Source: Streptococcus mitis
GTDB taxonomy: Bacteria > Bacillota > Bacilli > Lactobacillales > Streptococcaceae
Direction of reading: 5' to 3'
DNA length: 64,000 bases
Assembly (NCBI RefSeq): GCF_002005545.1
Contig: NZ_LBMT01000001.1
Coordinates: 1,944,301-2,008,300, forward strand
Shown here: positions 56,830 through 64,000 of the stretch, one piece after another
Numbering within the stretch: position 1 is the first letter of the stretch
Layout of the letters: each line of letters starts with the position of its first letter
Notes under the pieces: generated by a model
What the model was told of the DNA's origin: nothing
Seen by the model: the letters and a program-made list of their open reading frames with translations, nothing else
Database searches by the model: none
Made by a program: the position numbers and the translations under genes

Positions 56830-58491
56830 TTATTTCGCTTCCATGACTACTGGTAAAATAGCTGGACGACGCTTAGTTTGATCAAAGAGATACTTGGTCA
56901 GATTATCACGAACCTTCCCTTTGAGATCTGCCCAGTCAAAGTCATCTCCTTGAAGATAGTCTTCTACCGTTTGGTTAATCAATTCTGAACTTTCACGGAG
57001 AATATCGCGACTCTTCTTGAGATAAACGAATCCACGCGTGTGAACACGAGCCTTGGCCACGATTTTCTTCTCACGACGGTTAACGGTGATTGCGACGATG
57101 AAAATTCCATCCTCTGACAAGACCTTACGGTCACGAAGAACCACATTTCCAACATCACCGATGGCATTTCCATCAATCAAGACATCGCCTGCCGAAACCG
57201 CTCCAGCTGGAACAAAGTCCCCATTCTCATAAGCCATGCTGGTTCCCTTTTTAGGGATAAAAATGCGTTCTGGCAACATCCCAACTGCCATAGCAGCCTT
57301 AGCATGGGCATCCAACTCACGGTATTCCCCTTGAATTGGGAAGAGATACTTGGGTTGCAAGAGATTAATCATCAACTGCAAATCACGCGCATTTCCATGA
57401 CCTGACACACGCAAGCTTTGAGTGATCAGTTTGACAACCCCGCCAGCTTGGTAAATCATGTTTTCCACACGCGCCATGACTGCTTCTTTGGCGATAGACG
57501 GAGTGGTTACGATATAGACCAAGTCACCGTCCTTGATTTCCACATAACGGTGACGACCAATCGACATCTTGCGAAGACCGTTGATAGGCTCACCCATACG
57601 ACCTGTCTCAAGGATAATCAACTCATGGTCTTCAAAACGAGACATATCTTTTGGCTTAATCAAAAGACTCTCATTAGCTAGAGACAATTTCTTAAGGCGA
57701 ATAGCAGTACGGACGATATTTTCAATATCGAATCCTGTCAAGACCACACGACGGCCTGTTGCATCCGCAGCGTCAAACACCTGCTGGATACGAGAGAGGT
57801 TGCTGGCTACTGCTGCAACAATGATACGACCATCCCAATCAGAAATGGTTTGAGTGATTTCGTCCCCAACTTCACTTTCGCTAGCCACTTGGATATTGCT
57901 GTCCGCATTGGCTGAATCGCTAAGAAGAGCTAGAACTCCGTCACGACCGATTTCTGCCAAACGAGCGAAGTCTGTCGCATAGGATTCACTAGCTGTCTGG
58001 TCAAATTTGAAGTCACCTGTGTAAACGATGCTACCCTCAGCTGTCTTCAAGACAACACCCAAACTTTCTGGGATAGAGTGGGTCGTACGGAAGAAGGACA
58101 CCACAGTTCCTCCAAAATCAATCTCCGAATCCTCATCAATGACATGAAAATCATTGAATTTCTTAACTGTGTCATTTCCTTTGACAAAGAGTTTGGCCAA
58201 CTCAATGGTCAGCTCAGACCCAAATACAGGCACCTTGGCTTCAGCCAAGAGATAAGGTAGAGCACCAATGGCATCCGCATGACCGTGAGTCAAGAAGACC
58301 CCAGCGATACGGTCACTGTTTTCAAAAAGGTAGTCCATATTTGGAATGACCACATCCACCCCTAGTTGTTCATTTTCAGGGTATTTCAGACCTGCATCCA
58401 AAACGAAAATAGATCCATCGATTTCAGCGATATACATATTTTTCCCATTTTCACGTACACCACCAAGTGTTGTTAAACTGATATTACTCAT
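56830..58491 (-). CDS. rnjB: RNase J2-type ribonuclease
   Basis: 553 residues with the beta-lactamase/beta-CASP core. The metal motif reads THGHADAIGALPYLL rather than HGHxDH, so one aspartate/histidine pair is altered; this is the RNase J2 pattern known from Bacillus. RNase J2 partners RNase J1 in 5' mRNA processing, with little activity itself. Other motifs are VYTGDFKFDQT, TGFDIENIVRTAI and the SGHGNARDLQLMINLLQPKYLFPIQGE region, written here in pieces: SGHGNARDLQ and KYLFPIQGEYRE. Monocistronic. Confidence 0.93.
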   Translation of the reverse strand: MSNISLTTLGGVRENGKNMYIAEIDGSIFVLDAGLKYPENEQLGVDVVIPNMDYLFENSDRIAGVFLTHGHADAIGALPYLLAEAKVPVFGSELTIELAKLFVKGNDTVKKFNDFHVIDEDSEIDFGGTVVSFFRTTHSIPESLGVVLKTAEGSIVYTGDFKFDQTASESYATDFARLAEIGRDGVLALLSDSANADSNIQVASESEVGDEITQTISDWDGRIIVAAVASNLSRIQQVFDAADATGRRVVLTGFDIENIVRTAIRLKKLSLANESLLIKPKDMSRFEDHELIILETGRMGEPINGLRKMSIGRHRYVEIKDGDLVYIVTTPSIAKEAVMARVENMIYQAGGVVKLITQSLRVSGHGNARDLQLMINLLQPKYLFPIQGEYRELDAHAKAAMAVGMLPERIFIPKKGTSMAYENGDFVPAGAVSAGDVLIDGNAIGDVGNVVLRDRKVLSEDGIFIVAITVNRREKKIVAKARVHTRGFVYLKKSRDILRESSELINQTVEDYLQGDDFDWADLKGKVRDNLTKYLFDQTKRRPAILPVVMEAK

Positions 58492-58625
58492 TTTTCCTCC
58501 GAAAGCTTAATTTATCTTGATTATAGGGTTACTTGCCCTCTTATTCTAAAAGCACTACTTTTAGCCGAATCTTTTCCTACCATTATACCATTTTTTTGAT
58601 GATTTTCAAAATGAAGATTTATTTT

Positions 58626-58653
58626 CAAAAAAGAGCTGGTTTCCCAACTCTTT
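58626..58653 (-). terminator. Terminator of recJ
   Basis: On the minus strand AAAGAGTTGG and CCAGCTCTTT pair around GAAA, followed by six T. Confidence 0.82.
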
Positions 58654-58661
58654 CCTATGAT

Positions 58662-60896
58662 CTACTCTTTTTCCATTAAAAAGTCATAAATTTCTTGCAC
58701 AGTACCCAGCGCCATCATTTCTTGGTCTTTAACGGTTTGTTTGAGATTTTGGTAAATTTGACTTTCTCCTATCTCCCGCTTTGGTGCCTCTTTATTCACT
58801 GTCATGACACCATCTTTGATGGTCACAAAGCATAGCTCTTCAAACACTTGAATCATCTTGACCAGCAAAATTTGTTGGATATTGAGATAGGCAGCTAAAT
58901 CCTTCAGTTTGTAGCGAATATCAAACTCTGGGAACTTGTAGATGGTCTTGTACAATTTGGCAAACTGCTCTCTAGTCCCATAGCCTGTCAGATAGTAGGC
59001 CTTGTCAATATCATTTTTGAAATAGACAGCAGAGAAATTCTGTTCCTGAAAAATGGTCTTCAGCTGAGTAATATCCTCAGGAACGGTTTTTACGATAACA
59101 GCTTCACTATCCGCCAGATTCGGCAATTCTCCAGCAAAATCCAAGACCGGAACTCTTTCTGGCAAGACTGCATTCTTCCCACGGATGTTAAAGAGTTGAA
59201 CACCCTCTACACGCGCATCCACCATCATCAACTGGAGGGCAGTTTGACCATTCCATTGGTTGACAGACAATTTAACTGCCAACTCTAGATTCTTGGTTTG
59301 GGCAAATTCTGTTGCCAATCTGCCTTGACCGAAGGCTACCACTTCAAAACTCGCCTCACCCTTGGAAATTTTCAGCTTGAGATGGGCATTGCCTGCCCCC
59401 ATAGTACGGGCACTTTCGACCTGAAAATCCTTGATATAAAAGACAGGTTTCTGATTGTTCATTCCAAAGGGAGCTAAACGTTCAAAACTTTTGACCGTTT
59501 CCAAGCTAAGTGTCTCCAAGTCTAGCTCTTCATCTAAGTTTAACTTGTTCTTGCCAGCAGCATCTGCGCCTTTTTCACGGACATAATCTTCCAAAACCTG
59601 AGATAAATCTGATAGTTTCTCAACTTCCAGCGTCATGCCAGCCGCACCAGCATGACCGCCAAATGCGATGAAGAGGTCTCGATGAGGATCCAGAGCCTCA
59701 AAAATATCGACCGCTTCCACACTACGAGCACTGCCCTTGGCACGACCGTCTTCTATATCAAGAACGATGACTGTCCGCCCTAGTTCTTCCAGCAAACGAC
59801 CAGCCACGATTCCTAGAACCCCAGGATTCCAACCTTCCTTGGCCAAGACTTGAACCTTCTTCTCAGGGTCCACCATGGTCTTAGCTTCTTCATAGATAGA
59901 CTGGACGATTTCCTTGCGCTCTTCGTTTTTCTGATGAATCATGAGAGCAATCTCATGCGCTTCCTCATCATCAAACCCAGTCAGCAAATCGATGGCTGGA
60001 TTAGGATCATCCAAGCGCCCCAAGGCATTCAAACGAGGGGCAATCTGGAAACCAACTGTCTCTTCTGTCACTTCGTTAGCAGCAATCCCAGCCATATCCA
60101 ACATTTCTTGTAAACCAATGCGCTGAGTGTGTCCCAACATTTCCAACCCATACTGAACCAAGATACGGTTCTCATCTGTCAAACTAACCATATCAGCAAT
60201 GGTACCAATAGCAACCAAATCCAGTAGTTCCACTTGCACTTCTTCTAAAAGGGCACAAGCCAGCTTGAAGGCCACTCCACAACCAGCCAAATATTTAAAA
60301 GGATAGTCCGCATCTGGATGTTCAGGGTGAACGATGGCATAGGCATCAGGCAGGTTTTCAGGCATGGAATGGTGGTCAGTCACAATGACATCCACTCCCA
60401 TCGACTGGGCCAATTCAATAGCCTCATGACCAGCAACCCCATTATCCACCGTCACAATCAAGGAAATCCCTTCTTGCTCGATAAAATATTTATAAACACT
60501 AGCATTTGGACCATAGCCATCAGTAAAACGATTGGGCAGATAAACCCGGCACTCAGCGCCAAGCTGTTCCAAACTTTCCTTAACAATAGAAGCCGAAGTC
60601 ATACCATCCGCATCGTAGTCTCCATAGATGAGGATATTTTCCCCTTCTTCAATGGCCTGACGAATCCGTTCTACTGCCTTATCCATATCATGGAGTAGAT
60701 AAGGATCATGCAAGTCCTCTAAGGAAGGCTCTAAAAACTTCTTCAGACTTTCTTGATCCTGAATCCCTCTCTCAAACAATAACCGAGCCACCTCAGAACC
60801 CAGTCCAGCCTTCTTGGCTATCTTTGTAAAATCCGCATCTTCTACCTGCGGGGCAAACTGCCATTCATAAGTAGGTGTTATCAAAAAGACATCCAC
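58662..60896 (-). CDS. recJ: Single-strand-specific exonuclease RecJ
   Basis: 744 residues. RecJ resects 5' ends in recombination and repair. DHH motifs: DYDADGMTSASIV, VTVDNGV, IVTDHHSMPE (DHH), and DHHA1 GGHAGAAGM. An OB fold follows (VESARTMGAGNAHLKLKISKG) and a Firmicute C-terminal extension that may bind partners. The start at 60896 is the first ATG; TTG four codons downstream (ITPTYEWQFAPQ) is a reasonable alternative giving 740 residues. Confidence 0.95.
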   Translation of the reverse strand: MDVFLITPTYEWQFAPQVEDADFTKIAKKAGLGSEVARLLFERGIQDQESLKKFLEPSLEDLHDPYLLHDMDKAVERIRQAIEEGENILIYGDYDADGMTSASIVKESLEQLGAECRVYLPNRFTDGYGPNASVYKYFIEQEGISLIVTVDNGVAGHEAIELAQSMGVDVIVTDHHSMPENLPDAYAIVHPEHPDADYPFKYLAGCGVAFKLACALLEEVQVELLDLVAIGTIADMVSLTDENRILVQYGLEMLGHTQRIGLQEMLDMAGIAANEVTEETVGFQIAPRLNALGRLDDPNPAIDLLTGFDDEEAHEIALMIHQKNEERKEIVQSIYEEAKTMVDPEKKVQVLAKEGWNPGVLGIVAGRLLEELGRTVIVLDIEDGRAKGSARSVEAVDIFEALDPHRDLFIAFGGHAGAAGMTLEVEKLSDLSQVLEDYVREKGADAAGKNKLNLDEELDLETLSLETVKSFERLAPFGMNNQKPVFYIKDFQVESARTMGAGNAHLKLKISKGEASFEVVAFGQGRLATEFAQTKNLELAVKLSVNQWNGQTALQLMMVDARVEGVQLFNIRGKNAVLPERVPVLDFAGELPNLADSEAVIVKTVPEDITQLKTIFQEQNFSAVYFKNDIDKAYYLTGYGTREQFAKLYKTIYKFPEFDIRYKLKDLAAYLNIQQILLVKMIQVFEELCFVTIKDGVMTVNKEAPKREIGESQIYQNLKQTVKDQEMMALGTVQEIYDFLMEKE

Positions 60897-60997
60897 TCTT
60901 TCTAAGAATTCTATTGCTTCATTATAACATGATTTAGGCTTTTTCTCTATCCAGATTGCTTTTTTATAAAATTTTAGTGAATTTTTTCAGATATGAT

Positions 60998-61026
60998 TTG
61001 ACAAGGCAATTCTTTTGGTGTAGAAT
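60998..61026 (+). promoter_or_regulatory. Promoter of the amino-acid ABC transporter operon
   Basis: -35 TTGACA (60998-61003), 17-base spacer, -10 TAGAAT (61021-61026), about 28 bases before the start's leader; close to consensus, so probably strong. Confidence 0.8.
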
Positions 61027-61060
61027 CGTGTTATAAAATCTAACACAAAGGAGATTCCTT

Positions 61061-61819
61061 ATGGCTTTAGTAGAATTTGAACACGTCGAAAAATATTACG
61101 GAGACTACCACGCACTCCGCGACATCAATCTCCGTTTTGAAAAAGGGCAAGTCGTTGTCCTACTCGGACCATCTGGTTCTGGAAAATCCACTCTTATCCG
61201 CACCATCAATGGTTTGGAGGCTGTCGACAAGGGAAGTCTTCTAGTAAATGGTCACCAAGTTGCTGGTGCCAGTCAGAAAGATTTGGTTCCTCTCCGCAAG
61301 GAAGTCGGCATGGTTTTCCAGCATTTTAACCTCTATCCGCATAAAACAGTGTTAGAAAACGTAACACTAGCACCCATAAAAGTTCTAGGAATTGATAAAA
61401 AAGAAGCTGAAAAAACAGCCAAAAAATATCTGGAATTTGTAAATATGTGGGACAAGAAAGATTCTTATCCAGCTATGCTGTCTGGTGGACAAAAACAACG
61501 GATTGCCATCGCTCGTGGTCTTGCTATGCATCCAGAGCTCCTTCTCTTTGATGAGCCAACATCTGCTCTTGACCCTGAAACCATCGGCGATGTTCTAGCA
61601 GTTATGCAAAAATTGGCCCACGATGGTATGAATATGATTGTCGTTACCCATGAAATGGGCTTTGCCCGTGAAGTTGCTGACCGCATCATCTTTATGGCTG
61701 ATGGAGAGGTTTTGGTGGATACGACAGATGTTGATGACTTTTTCGATAATCCAAGCGAACCTCGTGCTCAACAATTTCTCAGCAAAATCATCAACCACGA
61801 AAGTGACAAAGTCAAATAA
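61061..61819 (+). CDS. Polar amino acid ABC transporter ATP-binding protein (GlnQ-like)
   Basis: 252 residues, AAAGGAG upstream. Walker A GPSGSGKSTLIR, signature LSGGQKQRIAIARGLA and Walker B LLFDEPTSALDPE are complete; the H-loop is VVTHEMGFAREV. It powers uptake of a polar amino acid with the next three genes. The four genes are separated by 9-12 bases each and lie on the plus strand under one promoter. Confidence 0.94.
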   Translation: MALVEFEHVEKYYGDYHALRDINLRFEKGQVVVLLGPSGSGKSTLIRTINGLEAVDKGSLLVNGHQVAGASQKDLVPLRKEVGMVFQHFNLYPHKTVLENVTLAPIKVLGIDKKEAEKTAKKYLEFVNMWDKKDSYPAMLSGGQKQRIAIARGLAMHPELLLFDEPTSALDPETIGDVLAVMQKLAHDGMNMIVVTHEMGFAREVADRIIFMADGEVLVDTTDVDDFFDNPSEPRAQQFLSKIINHESDKVK

Positions 61820-61829
61820 GGAGGCGCCT

Positions 61830-62624
61830 ATGAAAAAGAAATTCTTTTTATCCGCATTATTGATTGGCCTTTTCGGTCTTGCTGCTGCAAAACCAGTTCA
61901 GGCTGATACCAGCGTCGCAGACATTCAAAAGAGAGGCGAGCTGGTTGTTGGTGTCAAACAAGACGTTCCCAACTTCGGCTACAAGGATCCTAAGACAGGA
62001 ACCTATTCTGGTATCGAAACGGACTTGGCCAGGATGGTAGCTGATGAGCTCAAGGTCAAGGTTCGCTATGTACCTGTTACAGCGCAAACTCGTGGACCGC
62101 TCCTAGACAATGAACAGGTCGATATGGATATCGCAACCTTTACCATTACAGACGAACGTAAAAAACTCTACAACTTTACCAGTCCCTACTACACGGACGC
62201 ATCTGGATTTTTGGTCAATAAATCTGCCAAAATCAAAAGCATTGAGGACCTAAACGGCAAAACCATCGGAGTTGCCCAAGGTTCCATCACCCAACGCCTG
62301 ATTACTGAACTGGGTAAAAAGAAAGGTCTGAAGTTTAAATTCGTCGAACTTGGTTCCTACCCAGAATTGATTACTTCCCTACACGCTCACCGTATTGATG
62401 CTTTTTCCGTTGACCGCTCGATTCTGTCTGGCTACATCAGCAAACGCACAGTACTACTAGATGATAGTTTCAAGCCATCTGACTACGGTATCGTCACCAA
62501 GAAATCAAATACCGAGCTCAACGACTATCTTGATAACTTGGTTACTAAATGGAGCAAGGATGGCCGTTTACAAAAACTCTATGACCGTTACAAGCTCAAA
62601 CCATCTAGCCATTCCGCAGAATAA
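61830..62624 (+). CDS. Amino acid ABC transporter substrate-binding protein, non-lipoprotein signal
   Basis: 264 residues from ATG at 61830 with AAGGAGG upstream. The signal peptide ends LLGLAAAKPVQA before DTSVAD; there is no lipobox Cys, in contrast with the lipoprotein at 48926. The SBP_bac_3 fold is clear (GELVVGVKQDVPNFGY, GIETDLARMVADEL, FTITDERKKLYNFTSPY, DAFSVDRSILSGY). How it stays at the cell surface without lipid is unclear: retained signal, wall binding or secretion. Specificity unknown, perhaps Gln, Glu or Asp. Confidence 0.9.
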   Translation: MKKKFFLSALLIGLFGLAAAKPVQADTSVADIQKRGELVVGVKQDVPNFGYKDPKTGTYSGIETDLARMVADELKVKVRYVPVTAQTRGPLLDNEQVDMDIATFTITDERKKLYNFTSPYYTDASGFLVNKSAKIKSIEDLNGKTIGVAQGSITQRLITELGKKKGLKFKFVELGSYPELITSLHAHRIDAFSVDRSILSGYISKRTVLLDDSFKPSDYGIVTKKSNTELNDYLDNLVTKWSKDGRLQKLYDRYKLKPSSHSAE

Positions 62625-62636
62625 GGAGGACACCCC

Positions 62637-63314
62637 ATGACAGATTTATCATCTTGGACAGCCTATTTTCAGGATTTTGGACAATTTTTCAATGGATTCC
62701 TCTTCACTCTTGCCCTAGCTATCGGATCCTTTATCCTAGCCATGATTTTAGGCATCTTCTTCGGAGCCATGTCAACCAGTAAACGTCCGATTTTGCGCAT
62801 TTTAGCTCGCATCTTTGTTGAATTTTACCAAAATACTCCCCTCTTGGTGCAGTTTGTTATCGTTTTTTATGGCCTACCTCTTATCAGTGACCATATCATC
62901 ATGATTCCGATTTATTGGACAGCTGTTCTCTGCGTCGGACTTTATCACGGCGCCTATATCGCTGAGGTGATTCGCTCAGGTATTCAGTCTATTCCTAGCG
63001 GTCAGATGGAGGCTGCCTTGTCGCAAGGTTTTACCTATATCAGTGCTATGCGTTTGATTATCTTGCCTCAGGCTTTCCGTATCATTCTCCCACCTTTGAC
63101 TAACCAAATCGTCAACCTCATCAAGAACACCTCGACAGTCGCTATCATCTCTGGAGTGGACTTGATGTTTGTGACCAAGTCTTGGTCGGCTCTTAACGGA
63201 AACTACATTCCAGCCTTTTTAGGCGCTGCCCTGCTCTACTTCTCTCTTTGCTTCCCTGTTGCCCAGTTTGGTCGCAAGATGGAGCAAGCCAACAAAAAAG
63301 CCTATTCACTTTAG
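62637..63314 (+). CDS. Amino acid ABC transporter permease (first of two)
   Basis: 225 residues with about five membrane helices. The His/Glu/Gln permease family loop is EAALSQGFTYISAMRLIILPQAFR (shown as EAALSQGFTYIS and MRLIILPQAF), the EAA motif contacting the ATPase. N-terminal FTLALAIGSFILAMILGIFFG. It pairs with the next permease as a heterodimer. GGAGG precedes the ATG. Confidence 0.92.
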   Translation: MTDLSSWTAYFQDFGQFFNGFLFTLALAIGSFILAMILGIFFGAMSTSKRPILRILARIFVEFYQNTPLLVQFVIVFYGLPLISDHIIMIPIYWTAVLCVGLYHGAYIAEVIRSGIQSIPSGQMEAALSQGFTYISAMRLIILPQAFRIILPPLTNQIVNLIKNTSTVAIISGVDLMFVTKSWSALNGNYIPAFLGAALLYFSLCFPVAQFGRKMEQANKKAYSL

Positions 63315-63323
63315 GAGGTTACT

Positions 63324-63983
63324 ATGGAATCCATTTTAGAAGTTTTAACCCCAGATAACCTAATCTTTATCTTTAAAGGATTTGGCTTGACCCTCTACAT
63401 TTCTCTGATTGCCATCGTCCTCTCTACCCTTATCGGAACGGTGCTAGCCGTCATGAGGAATGGGAAAAATCCTGTCTTACGCATTATCTCCAGCATTTAT
63501 ATCGAGTTTGTGCGTAACGTTCCTAACCTCCTCTGGATTTTCACTATCTTTTTAGTTTTCAAGATGAAATCCACTCCAGCAGGTATTACAGCCTTTACTC
63601 TCTTTACATCAGCGGCCCTAGCTGAGATTATCCGAGGAGGTCTCAATGCCGTAGACAAGGGACAATACGAAGCAGGAATGTCACAAGGCTTCACTTCAGC
63701 CCAAATCCTCTACCACATCATTCTCCCACAAGCTATTCGCAAAATGTTGCCAGCCATCATTTCTCAGTTTGTAACCGTGATTAAGGATACCAGTCTTCTC
63801 TACTCTGTTATCGCCCTACAAGAACTCTTTGGAGCTAGCCAAATTCTCATGGGCCGTTATTTCGAACCAGAGCAGGTCTTCAGTCTGTATATCCTGATTG
63901 CCCTCATCTACTTCAGCTTCAACCTAGCAATCTCTAGCCTGTCTCATATGCTAGCCAAACGCTGGCAACAAGCCGCAGAATAA
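63324..63983 (+). CDS. Amino acid ABC transporter permease (second of two)
   Basis: 219 residues; EAGMSQGFTSAQILYHIILP is its EAA loop and NVPNLLWIFTIFLVF lies in a membrane helix. It completes the permease pair; GGAGG precedes the ATG. Its stop TAA at 63981 is complete, so the operon ends here or just beyond the window; only 17 bases follow. No terminator visible before the edge. Confidence 0.92.
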   Translation: MESILEVLTPDNLIFIFKGFGLTLYISLIAIVLSTLIGTVLAVMRNGKNPVLRIISSIYIEFVRNVPNLLWIFTIFLVFKMKSTPAGITAFTLFTSAALAEIIRGGLNAVDKGQYEAGMSQGFTSAQILYHIILPQAIRKMLPAIISQFVTVIKDTSLLYSVIALQELFGASQILMGRYFEPEQVFSLYILIALIYFSFNLAISSLSHMLAKRWQQAAE

Positions 63984-64000
63984 TAAATTAGCTCTCCAGT

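Overview
The window reads as a low-GC streptococcal chromosome, almost certainly Streptococcus pneumoniae or a very close mitis-group relative. Pointers are three BOX repeats (the GGCGACGCTGACG core of boxA is visible), a choline-binding autolysin of the LytC type, murM/murN, dpr, a collagen-like PclA-type surface protein beside an Mga-type regulator, and a Y-SIRK/LPxTG anchor pair. No rRNA, tRNA, CRISPR array, prophage or intact insertion sequence was seen.

Layout. 0-9 kb: the end of a flavoprotein gene, a 2188-residue repetitive collagen-like wall protein (minus strand) and a divergent Mga-family regulator. 9-20 kb: yaaA, a 54-residue membrane peptide, a large membrane protein, a second peptide deformylase, then a manganese-efflux pair: the P-type ATPase mgtA/caxP behind a yybP-ykoY riboswitch and the divergent exporter mntE. 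Then an ABC-F ATPase, cca and dapB. 20-25 kb: degV, a DUF1149 gene and the glmM-cdaR-cdaA cell-wall/c-di-AMP block. 25-28 kb: a flavodoxin/ferredoxin reductase followed by an accessory pocket holding a secreted protein, a small membrane protein and a degenerate-looking Fst-type toxin/antisense-RNA module. 28-40 kb: whiA-yvcK-rapZ, ridA, engB-clpX, a 56-residue peptide, folA, dpr, lytC, tpiA, dnaD, metA, apt and a methyltransferase. 40.1-40.5 kb: a 5' fragment of a group IIC intron, directly after the rplK-rplA terminator. 40.5-64 kb: rplA/rplK, dacB, HIT, an M42 peptidase, brnQ, rhodanese, a UDG-family protein, pepV, nitroreductase, a lipoprotein, phosphoesterase, uvrC, a matrixin-like protease, murN/murM, estA, RNase J2, recJ and a four-gene polar amino-acid ABC transporter.

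How they work together. Cell-wall genes dominate: precursor supply (glmM, dapB), branching (murM/N), trimming (dacB), lysis (lytC) and c-di-AMP control (cdaA/R). Manganese efflux has two arms under one short intergenic region. Peptidases and amino-acid uptake form the second half.

The most notable observations are the folA allele with Leu100 (the classical trimethoprim-resistance substitution), the toxin gene whose start position reads ATA, the group IIC intron remnant sitting at what looks like a large inversion junction (from recalled pneumococcal gene order), the EF-hand-like loops and lone CxC in the collagen-like protein, a diverged 112-bp tandem repeat upstream of degV, and two small membrane proteins (54 and 56 residues).
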